From: CAZQCI01 sp964592255
GTDB lineage: Bacteria; UBA10199; SBBF01
Reading direction: 5' to 3'
DNA: 22,315 bases
Assembly: GCA_964592255.1 (NCBI GenBank)
Contig: CAZQCI010000029.1
Location: 1 to 22,315, forward strand
The translations under genes and the position numbers were made by a program. How positions within the stretch are numbered: the stretch's first letter is position 1; each line of letters starts with the position of its first letter. Shown in pieces: positions 1 to 6,785 of this stretch. The notes below the pieces were generated by a model. That model saw only the letters and a program-made list of their open reading frames with translations, ran no database searches and was not told the DNA's origin.

Positions 1-39
1 ACTCCCCCTAACCCCCTCTTATTTTAAGAGGGGGATTCG
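1..39 (+). repeat. Palindromic repeat, intergenic copy A
   Basis: The arms CCCCCTCTTA (12-21) and TAAGAGGGGG (25-34) form a perfect 10-bp stem with a 3-nt loop, preceded by ACTCCCCCTAA. The same two arms recur at 17585-17607 inside a coding sequence, in the opposite orientation. The copy lies just downstream of the fadN-like stop codon, so in RNA it could also act as a transcript-end hairpin, although no clear U tract follows it on that strand. The element may extend left of the window. Calling it REP-like is an inference from its shape and recurrence. Confidence 0.7.
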
Positions 40-53
40 CGTAAGGTGAGTTA

Positions 54-2486
54 TTAATTTCTCAAGGGTTTTCCCGTCATCAAAAGCGCTTGCATACGGG
101 CTTGGGATTTTTCTTCGCCGCAGAGCTGTAGGAAGGCTTCTCGCTCGATATCTAGAAGATATTGCTCGGACACCAGACCTTGTGTCGGCAAACCTCCCGC
201 TGTGAGAACATGAGCCAGTTTAGAGGCAATGAGCGCATCGTGCTCGCTGACCATGCCCTGAGCGCGGAAGCCCTGGATAGCACTGAGCACAGCCATCTTA
301 CCGCCGCTACCGGGAACAAGAATATCTTCACGAACAGGAAGAGGTTTGAAATCTTTGGAATACTCCAGCACATCTTGCTTAGCATCGAAGAGAAGCGAAT
401 CACGTGAAAGTGAAATACGTGTATTTCGACGCATATATCCCAAATTGATGGCCTCTTTAGAGCTCATCGACACTTTGGCAAACGCCACCACTTCAAATGT
501 TTTTTGAACTTTAGGGAAAGGGCCACCATCCGATAAGCCAGCCCAACCTTTAGAACCTTTAGCTTTAAGGGCTTCTTCCATATTAAGAAGCAGACGCAAG
601 TTTCCACCACCGCCAGGAATTAAACCAGCACCAACCTCCACTAATCCCATATAAGTTTCACCATAAAGACGATTGTGGGTTCCCGCCATGGATACTTCGC
701 AACCACCACCCAAAGCTAAACCAAACGGAGCCACAACCACGGGCTTGGAAAAATGCTTCATGCGCATACAAACATTTTGAAAGCCCGACACCATATCTTC
801 AATGGCTTTCCAGTTTTTCTGCTGCGATTCCAACCAGAGCAACATAAGGTTAGCACCAGCGGAAAAATTAGGTGCGTCATTGCTCACAACCAATCCACGA
901 TAATTATTATCTTTCTCCACCAAATCGAGCGCATCGTTTAAAGCCTGGCCGATGTCGGAGTCGATAGCATTCATCTTGGTGTGAAATTCCACACATAACA
1001 CGCCGTCACCTAAGTCGATAATGGAAGCTCCGTCATTGGACTTAATCTCCCGTTTTTGATCTTTAAGTGTTTTGATGACTAAATGATTGGAGCGACTTTT
1101 AATTTCTTTGTAAGAACTAGAAGCCAAATCAAAATAATATTTCTTACCATTTTCGGTTTTATAAAAAGAACCTTGTCCTTTTTCCAAAACGGCTTTGATA
1201 ATGGCCGGAAGGGCAACACCCTCTTTTGTTATACGATCAGCCGTTTCTTTAACCCCCAACGCATCCCAAGTTTCAAAAGGGCCCAAATCCCAATTAAAAC
1301 CCCACTTCATCGCGTTATCAAGGTTAACAACATCATCTGCAATTTCAGGAACACGGTTGGCAGAATAAACTAAAGTATCGCGTGTGATTTTCCAGGCAAA
1401 CTGTGCGGCTTTGTCATCTGCGGAGATTAAGGCTTTGATACGCTCACCAACGCCTTCAATTTCTTTAGCGGCTCCCAAAGATTCATACTTCACCTTCACT
1501 TGAGGTTTGTATTCCAATGTATTCAAATCGAGGGAGAGAATTTCTTTTTTACCTTCAGCGTTTTTACTTTTCTTATAAAAACCCTGTTTGGCTTTATCAC
1601 CCAACCATTTGTTGGCCATCATTTTTTCCAAAACAGATGGCACTTTGAAGATGTCACGTTTTTCATCTTTCAAACAAATGTCGTAAGTATTTTTAGCCAC
1701 ATGGATCAAGGTATCCAAGCCCACCATGTCTGCTGTGCGGAAGGCGGCTGATTTAGGGCGTCCCGTAGCAGGACCGGCAATTTTATCCACCTCTTCCACA
1801 GACAAACCGTCTTGCATGGCGTAAGCTAAAGTAGCCATCCATGAAAACACACCAATGCGGTTGGCAATAAAGTTAGGTGTATCTTTAGCAGTCACCACAC
1901 CTTTACCTAAAACATTTTCCAAGAAATCGGACATGCCCGAAACCACTTTGGGATCAGTATCCGTATCCGAAACCACTTCTACCAACTTCATGTAACGCAC
2001 CGGATTAAAAAAGTGAGTGATGATGAAATTCTTTTTAAAGTCGGCAGACAATCCTTGAGCCATATCTTTAAGAGGAATGCCGGAAGTGTTAGAAGAAACT
2101 ACGGCTCCCGACTTCATGTTCTTGGCAACCGTGGCAAACACTTTTTGTTTGATGTCTAAACGTTCGGTAACGGCTTCCACAATCCAGTCGCAATCTTGAA
2201 GAAGATTAAGATCATCTTCCATATTCCCAGGAGTGATGAGACGCGCATCTTTGGAATCGTAAATTAAGGAAGGTTTGAGCTTAAGAACAAATTCGTTAAT
2301 ACCTTTAAGGGCTAATTTGTTTCTAAACTCTTTGGATTCTTTTTTAAGCCCCGCCTTGGCGTCATCGTCAGTAAACGGCAAAACGATGTCGAGAAGCACA
2401 CTGGGAATACCCGCATTCGCCAAATGCGCTGCAATACCAGAACCCATAATACCAGAACCTATGATGCCGACTTTTTTTATTTGCAT
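54..2486 (-). CDS. fadN: FadN-type 3-hydroxyacyl-CoA dehydrogenase / enoyl-CoA hydratase
   Basis: Bifunctional beta-oxidation enzyme: hydration of trans-2-enoyl-CoA and NAD-dependent oxidation of 3-hydroxyacyl-CoA in the cytoplasm. The dehydrogenase comes first: Rossmann motif GSGIMGSG (residues 10-17), then S135, H158, E170 and N209 in the positions of the known catalytic residues. A crotonase domain follows from about 490 to the end, with oxyanion segment SAGAN (542-546) and both general acid/base glutamates, E597 (GGGCE) and E617 (VEVGAGLIPG). This order (dehydrogenase N-terminal) is that of Bacillus FadN and opposite to E. coli FadB. Length 810 aa is normal. Two ATGs are possible; the one at 2486 has AGGA 8 nt upstream, while the one at 2492 is only 2 nt from it. 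It is the second gene after the thiolase, 127 nt downstream. Confidence 0.93.
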   Translation of the reverse strand: MQIKKVGIIGSGIMGSGIAAHLANAGIPSVLLDIVLPFTDDDAKAGLKKESKEFRNKLALKGINEFVLKLKPSLIYDSKDARLITPGNMEDDLNLLQDCDWIVEAVTERLDIKQKVFATVAKNMKSGAVVSSNTSGIPLKDMAQGLSADFKKNFIITHFFNPVRYMKLVEVVSDTDTDPKVVSGMSDFLENVLGKGVVTAKDTPNFIANRIGVFSWMATLAYAMQDGLSVEEVDKIAGPATGRPKSAAFRTADMVGLDTLIHVAKNTYDICLKDEKRDIFKVPSVLEKMMANKWLGDKAKQGFYKKSKNAEGKKEILSLDLNTLEYKPQVKVKYESLGAAKEIEGVGERIKALISADDKAAQFAWKITRDTLVYSANRVPEIADDVVNLDNAMKWGFNWDLGPFETWDALGVKETADRITKEGVALPAIIKAVLEKGQGSFYKTENGKKYYFDLASSSYKEIKSRSNHLVIKTLKDQKREIKSNDGASIIDLGDGVLCVEFHTKMNAIDSDIGQALNDALDLVEKDNNYRGLVVSNDAPNFSAGANLMLLWLESQQKNWKAIEDMVSGFQNVCMRMKHFSKPVVVAPFGLALGGGCEVSMAGTHNRLYGETYMGLVEVGAGLIPGGGGNLRLLLNMEEALKAKGSKGWAGLSDGGPFPKVQKTFEVVAFAKVSMSSKEAINLGYMRRNTRISLSRDSLLFDAKQDVLEYSKDFKPLPVREDILVPGSGGKMAVLSAIQGFRAQGMVSEHDALIASKLAHVLTAGGLPTQGLVSEQYLLDIEREAFLQLCGEEKSQARMQALLMTGKPLRN

Positions 2487-2498
2487 AGTCATTTTCCT

Positions 2499-2608
2499 AA
2501 CTCCCCCTCACCCGCTTCCTACGCCAAAAAATCTTTTGGCTACGGCGGCCGAGCCTCTTGAGGAAAACTCGTCCCTCCTCTTCATGTAAGAGGAGGACAG
2601 GAGGAGTT
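2499..2608. repeat. Composite palindromic element between fadA and fadN
   Basis: A 110-nt element bounded by near-perfect inverted ends, AACTCCCCCT (2499-2508) and AGGAGGAGTT (2599-2608, one mismatch). Inside are GCCAAAA/TTTTGGC (2523-2529/2534-2540) and CCTCCTCTT/AAGAGGAGG (2574-2582/2588-2596, 5-nt loop). The left end resembles the start of the copies at 1 and 22103. It fills almost the whole gap between the thiolase stop and the fadN start. In mRNA it would fold strongly and could cause partial termination or 3' protection of the thiolase message. That role is inferred. Confidence 0.6.
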
Positions 2609-2613
2609 ACAAA

Positions 2614-3771
2614 TTATAATCGCTCAATCACTGTCGCAATACCTTGCCCACCACCGATACACATACTTTCTAAACCGTATTTTTTATCGTAGGTAAAAAG
2701 ATCTTGGACTAAGGTAGACATAATCCGGGCACCGGTGCACCCAAGAGGATGCCCTAACGCAACGGCTCCGCCTTTGGGATTTAAACGCTTGTCATCCCAT
2801 TTAATTCCCAGCATTTTCGCACAGCTCATGGTCTGCACGGCAAAAGCTTCGTTCCATTCGAGAATATCGATTTGGTCAAGAGTCAAACCGGCACGCTTAA
2901 GAGCCTTGGGAATAGCAAACCCAGGACCTTCGCCCATCGTTTCCGGAGCACATCCGGCTACAGCCATAGATTTAATCTTGGCCAATGGCTTAATGCCTAA
3001 TTCTTTGGCTTTCTTTTCAGACATAATGATCACAGCCGCAGCCCCATCTGTTAATGGAGATGAATTACCGGCGGTAACACTACCCCCTTCTTTGAAAGCA
3101 GGTTTAAGTTCCCCTAATTTTTTGCGATCAGGAGTACGAGGACCTTCATCAATATCAATGACTAATTCTTTACCCTCTTTGGTTTTGATATGAACCGGCA
3201 CCACTTCTCCAAACAACTTCTTCTCCATGGCGGCAATGGCTTTTTCATGAGAGCGGGCGGCATATTCGTCTTGATCGATACGCGCAATTTGATGTTTAAG
3301 AGCCAAATTTTCCGCCGTCATTCCCATGGAAATATAGGCCTGCTTGGCCCCCGGCTGCATCAATTTTTCATTCAACGATGGATTAAAACCACCCATCGGC
3401 ACATGACTCATGGTTTCTGCACCGGCCGCGATAATCACATCGCCATTGCCACTCATAATATTTAAAGCAGCCGTGTTAATGGCTTCTAAGGAAGACCCAC
3501 AAAAACGGTTAACCGTAACAGCCGCTACAGAATCAGGAAGGCCGGCCAAAAAACCTACGTTTTTGGCCAAATTCATCCCCTGTTCTCCTTCGGGCATGGC
3601 ATTTCCAAGAATTAAATCTTCGATAAGATTAGGATCCAAATTAGGGACTTTGGCCAAAGCCGCTTTCACCACTTCAGCAGCCAAGTCGTCAATACGAGTC
3701 CAAATATAATTCCCCTTAAGAGCACGACCCATGGGGGATCGAACGGCGGCAACAATCACGGCATCTGTCAT
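2614..3771 (-). CDS. fadA: Acetyl-CoA acyltransferase (3-ketoacyl-CoA thiolase)
   Basis: Cleaves 3-ketoacyl-CoA with CoA to acetyl-CoA and a shortened acyl-CoA, the last step of beta-oxidation. The nucleophile C91 lies in NRFCGSS, NEAF is at 307-310, GHPLGCTG contains H341, and the second active-site cysteine C371 lies in CIGGGQG. At 385 aa it is full length. The start at 3771 is chosen because AGGAG sits 7 nt upstream; an in-frame ATG 21 nt further upstream would place this ribosome site inside the coding region. It is the first gene of a two-gene operon with the FadN-type enzyme, which together cover the last three steps of the spiral. No acyl-CoA dehydrogenase or ligase is in the window. 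A biosynthetic thiolase is the alternative, but the FadN partner argues for degradation. Confidence 0.93.
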   Translation of the reverse strand: MTDAVIVAAVRSPMGRALKGNYIWTRIDDLAAEVVKAALAKVPNLDPNLIEDLILGNAMPEGEQGMNLAKNVGFLAGLPDSVAAVTVNRFCGSSLEAINTAALNIMSGNGDVIIAAGAETMSHVPMGGFNPSLNEKLMQPGAKQAYISMGMTAENLALKHQIARIDQDEYAARSHEKAIAAMEKKLFGEVVPVHIKTKEGKELVIDIDEGPRTPDRKKLGELKPAFKEGGSVTAGNSSPLTDGAAAVIIMSEKKAKELGIKPLAKIKSMAVAGCAPETMGEGPGFAIPKALKRAGLTLDQIDILEWNEAFAVQTMSCAKMLGIKWDDKRLNPKGGAVALGHPLGCTGARIMSTLVQDLFTYDKKYGLESMCIGGGQGIATVIERL

Positions 3772-3777
3772 GGACCA

Positions 3778-3861
3778 GCTCCTCTGGAGCATCAGATACC
3801 GTAAGCGCTGCGAACGGTATCAAATCTCCTTTTATCTCGCCTTGCTGATGAAGCGGAGGCG
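3778..3861 (-). promoter_or_regulatory. Structured leader of the fad operon (three hairpins)
   Basis: Upstream of the thiolase start are three consecutive inverted repeats. GCTCC-3 nt-GGAGC (3778-3790) includes the AGGAG ribosome site itself. GATACCGT/ACGGTATC (3795-3802/3814-3821, 11-nt spacer) is a perfect 8-bp pair. An imperfect stem lies at 3838-3861 (CGCCT/AGGCG outer, GCT/AGC inner). If transcription starts near 3885 all three are in the 5' UTR, and the nearest would partly hide the ribosome site. The 8-bp repeat could instead be a repressor operator. The repeats are seen; the function is inferred. Confidence 0.4.
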
Positions 3862-3872
3862 GGTTGTTAAAA

Positions 3873-3917
3873 TGAATGACTATTCAGTGGCTATCAAGTT
3901 TGACTAAATAATGTCAA
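3873..3917 (-). promoter_or_regulatory. Candidate fad promoter with FadR-like operator
   Basis: On the minus strand a perfect -35 box TTGACA (3917-3912) is followed after 16 nt by a weak -10, GATAGC (3895-3890), giving a start near 3884. Overlapping that start is TGAATGACTATTCA (3873-3886 read on the plus strand), an inverted repeat TGAAT/ATTCA. From memory, the Bacillus TetR-type FadR operator is TGAATGAMTANTCATTCA; the first 14 positions agree and the last four mostly do not. A second inverted repeat TTGAC/GTCAA (3900-3904/3913-3917) includes the -35 box. The adjacent genes are a FadN/FadA pair, the classic target of that regulator. No regulator gene is in the window. Confidence 0.4.
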
Positions 3918-3933
3918 GAGGGTAAAAATTTTC

Positions 3934-4665
3934 ATGCCTCAAAACCCAACATTAATGGACGGCGCCATGGGGACTATGTTGCAAGCACGGGGCTTGCCGA
4001 AGGGGCAAGCATCGGCTGTGTGGAATATCACAAACCCTGTAGCCGTTAAAAAAGTTCATGAAGAGTACATCAAGGCTGGGAGCCAAATTATTTTCTCCAA
4101 TACTTTTTATGGAAGCCTTGAAGAAATAAAAGCAGGAATCCTTCTAGCTGAAGAGTGCGTTAAAACTCATACTCACATTCTTTTGGGCGGCTCGCTCACG
4201 GAACAAGAAAATTTAGAAGAAAAAATAAAAATCCTTTCTTCCCACACCATCGATTACCTTGTGTTGGAGACACTGACGAACCTCAAAGGCATCCGTAAAG
4301 GCGTGGAAAGTGCCCACAAAATGGCTCCTACCCTACCTTTAATGGTGTTGATGACGTTAAACGAAAAAGGCCAATTGGCTTCAGGTGAGCCGTGGGAACT
4401 TGCCGTAGATGAATTAAATCAGGCTAAAACAGCGGTGGTCGGCTTTAACTGCTCTTTTGGGCCCGATCATCTCTACCCTCATTTTTTGGAACTAAAGAGA
4501 CGAACTAAAAAACTCGTGGCGATAAAACCGAATACTGGATCTATAACGCCCCACTCGTTTTCCGATTGGATAAAAAAATACATCGACGCCGGGGTTGATT
4601 TTATCGGAGGGTGTTGTGGAACCACACCAGAAGACATTCAAGCATGCAGATTTTTGATCAAATAA
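3934..4665 (+). CDS. Compact homocysteine S-methyltransferase domain protein
   Basis: Zinc-dependent transfer of a methyl group to homocysteine to make methionine is the family reaction; the methyl donor cannot be read from sequence. It begins with the MetH/BHMT-like MDGAMGTML (8-16), has GFNCSFGP with zinc ligand C173, and ends with GGCCGTTPEDI holding ligands C227 and C228, so the zinc site is complete. At 243 aa it is shorter than the usual 300 or so; the shortening lies in the middle (about 60-110), where the family's GPTG-type loop is missing. GAGGG lies 11 nt before the ATG, and a promoter-like TTGACT-17-TAAAAA would place the transcript start almost at the ATG. The pbpC start overlaps its last 22 nt. 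It could be a stand-alone MetH N-domain or an MmuM-like enzyme. Confidence 0.8.
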   Translation: MPQNPTLMDGAMGTMLQARGLPKGQASAVWNITNPVAVKKVHEEYIKAGSQIIFSNTFYGSLEEIKAGILLAEECVKTHTHILLGGSLTEQENLEEKIKILSSHTIDYLVLETLTNLKGIRKGVESAHKMAPTLPLMVLMTLNEKGQLASGEPWELAVDELNQAKTAVVGFNCSFGPDHLYPHFLELKRRTKKLVAIKPNTGSITPHSFSDWIKKYIDAGVDFIGGCCGTTPEDIQACRFLIK

Positions 4666-6680
4666 AGCGCTTTAAATTTCTCATCCTCTTCATAGCGGCA
4701 GGAACTAGTCTGTTTTTATACACATCCCGTTATGATGGCCCACCTAGAAGTATCACGTTTCTGGACCGTCATCATCAATGGATCGGCACGCTGTATCCAC
4801 TCAACGAAGGATTTCAACAATGGATTCCTTTAAAAAAAATTCCCCCAGATATCATTCAAGCCACTATCAAAAAAGAAGACAGATTCTTCTACTGGCATTT
4901 AGGGCTTAACCCAATTGCAGTGATCAAATCACTCGTCGACAACATCCGTCAGGGCCAAGTCGTACGTGGCGGATCCACTCTCACCCAGCAACTGGCTAAA
5001 AACTTAATGCAGGAAAAAAACGGCAAAAATAATTCCCGCACATGGACCAATAAAATCAAAGAAGCTTTTCTAGCGTTAGGTCTGGAAATAAAACATAGTA
5101 AAAAATGGATTTTGGAACGCTACCTCAACACCGTCTATTACGGTAACCGCTGCTATGGCCTAGGAGCGGCAGCCCAATTTTATCTTGGAAAAAATTTGGA
5201 AGAACTCACCGAAAACGAAATAGATTGGATAACGTCTCTACCTAAAGCTCCCAACAAATTATCGGCCTCTCTTAAGGGAAAAACACCTCATCCAATTGAC
5301 GCAAACTTAGCGCGTCATTTTATGGAATATGTTTTAAAGCAAGAGGGGAAAAAAGTGAAAAAAAATCCAGTCATAGAAACCACGTTGGATCTCACGCTAC
5401 AAAAAAACTTAGAATCCGGGCTTAAACAAAACTTACAAAACAGAACTAGCGAAGACCCTCTGCTGAATGCCGCCCTCATTGTCATCAATGTCCCTAACGG
5501 CGACATTCTCACCATGATCGGCTCACGTGATTACACAAACAATAGTATCAGTGGCCAATTCAATGCAGCCACAGCTCTACGGCAACCAGGATCCACACTT
5601 AAACCGTTCACCTATTTTACCGCCTTATCCAAAGGTTATTCGGCAGACACCCTCATTCCAGATGAGCCCGTCAGCTTTTCAGCCACAGAGGATGAAAAAG
5701 CCAATGCTTACAGTCCACAAAATTTCGACCGACATTTTCACGGTTTTGTCAGTTTAAAGCAGGCTTTGGCTAACTCCTATAATGTCCCTGCTGTCGTTGC
5801 TTTAAATGACATCGGCTTAGGTTACTATTATGCCCTCTTAAAAAAATTTGGCTTTACCTCACTCAACCAATCACCGGATCACTATGGCCTGTCTCTTACT
5901 CTAGGCTCAGGAGAAGTCAGCCTCGTAGAACTAACCAACGCCTATGCCACCTTAGCGCGCGATGGACAATTCCTGCCCTTTCGTTACCTCACAGACCAAA
6001 AAATACCCAAAAGTGAAGAGGTTCTGCCTCAAGCTGAAAAATATGCCCACGTCATTACGGATATTTTGGCAGACTCCTCCGCACGACTAAAAGCCTTTGG
6101 TTGGAATGAAGATTTAATTATTGAAGACCGAAACGTTTCGGTTAAAACAGGAACAAGCTTTGAACATCGGGATAATTGGACCATAGGCTATAACAAAAAG
6201 TATGCCGTAGGTGTTTGGGTCGGCCATAGCGATAGCTCTCCTCTCAATGGAACAACAGGGGCCACAGGGGCAGGTCCACTCTGGCATATGGCTTTTGAAA
6301 ATTTACTCAGAAAAAAATCGGAAACGGAACAAGGTAGAAACCAAACTTTGGAAAAACCTTCGGCCAATCATTCAGAAAACAACCCCTTTCCCTTACCTTC
6401 TTGGCAAATCATATCTCCTCTTTCCAATAATCATTATCGGGTGAGCGCCATCGTCCCAAAAGAACATCAAAAAATTTTAGCCTCTATTAAAACAAACGGA
6501 CTGGAATTAAAAAACTTTCAATGGTATCTGGACGATATTAGTTTTAAACCAGAGAATTTTTCGGCAAACTCATCCACAATTAAAGGGTGGATTACACCAG
6601 AAATAGGCAAACATGTGTTCACGGTAAAAGCAGAGGATGGTAGTACACAACGTGTGGTTTTTTGGGTAGAACAAGAATGA
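4644..6680 (+). CDS. pbpC: Penicillin-binding protein 1C (glycosyltransferase/transpeptidase)
   Basis: Bifunctional peptidoglycan synthase anchored in the inner membrane by one N-terminal helix (about 11-27). The GT51 domain shows catalytic E78 in KEDRFF and GGSTLTQQLAKN (109-120). The transpeptidase domain has S317 in STLK, SYN (378-380) and KTGT (501-504), so both active sites are intact. The last 100 residues match the C-terminal domain typical of PBP1C. At 678 aa it is slightly short. The ATG at 4644 is preferred because the hydrophobic anchor then starts at residue 11, although the ribosome site is weak and translation is probably coupled to the overlapping upstream gene. It is followed by two hairpins and then the alpha-2-macroglobulin gene, its well-known genomic partner. 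Confidence 0.93.
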   Translation: MQIFDQIKRFKFLILFIAAGTSLFLYTSRYDGPPRSITFLDRHHQWIGTLYPLNEGFQQWIPLKKIPPDIIQATIKKEDRFFYWHLGLNPIAVIKSLVDNIRQGQVVRGGSTLTQQLAKNLMQEKNGKNNSRTWTNKIKEAFLALGLEIKHSKKWILERYLNTVYYGNRCYGLGAAAQFYLGKNLEELTENEIDWITSLPKAPNKLSASLKGKTPHPIDANLARHFMEYVLKQEGKKVKKNPVIETTLDLTLQKNLESGLKQNLQNRTSEDPLLNAALIVINVPNGDILTMIGSRDYTNNSISGQFNAATALRQPGSTLKPFTYFTALSKGYSADTLIPDEPVSFSATEDEKANAYSPQNFDRHFHGFVSLKQALANSYNVPAVVALNDIGLGYYYALLKKFGFTSLNQSPDHYGLSLTLGSGEVSLVELTNAYATLARDGQFLPFRYLTDQKIPKSEEVLPQAEKYAHVITDILADSSARLKAFGWNEDLIIEDRNVSVKTGTSFEHRDNWTIGYNKKYAVGVWVGHSDSSPLNGTTGATGAGPLWHMAFENLLRKKSETEQGRNQTLEKPSANHSENNPFPLPSWQIISPLSNNHYRVSAIVPKEHQKILASIKTNGLELKNFQWYLDDISFKPENFSANSSTIKGWITPEIGKHVFTVKAEDGSTQRVVFWVEQE

Positions 6681-6681
6681 A

Positions 6682-6707
6682 AAACTCGGGAGCTTGCTCC
6701 CGAGTTT
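6682..6707 (+). terminator. Strong hairpin after pbpC
   Basis: A perfect 12-bp stem (6682-6693/6696-6707, arms AAACTCGGGAGC and GCTCCCGAGTTT, loop TT) begins one base after the pbpC stop. The 3' arm ends in TTT but no longer U run follows, so termination may be partial. It is nearly symmetrical, so it could work on either strand. Confidence 0.65.
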
Positions 6708-6733
6708 CATCCTGAGAAAAACAATTTAAATTT

Positions 6734-6756
6734 TCGGCCCCAAGGGGCCGAGTTTT
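6734..6756 (+). terminator. Second hairpin between pbpC and the macroglobulin gene
   Basis: An 8-bp perfect stem TCGGCCCC/GGGGCCGA (6734-6741/6744-6751, loop AA) followed by GTTTT fits a short intrinsic terminator. It comes 27 nt after the first hairpin and 30 nt before the macroglobulin start, so the downstream gene may depend on its own promoter or on read-through. No convincing promoter is seen between them. Confidence 0.5.
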
Positions 6757-6785
6757 CGAAGGATAAATAAATAGGGGATAAAATA

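Noticed and set aside
2735..3193. 152-codon open frame on the plus strand
   Set aside because: Antisense to the thiolase active-site region; low-complexity product and no support.
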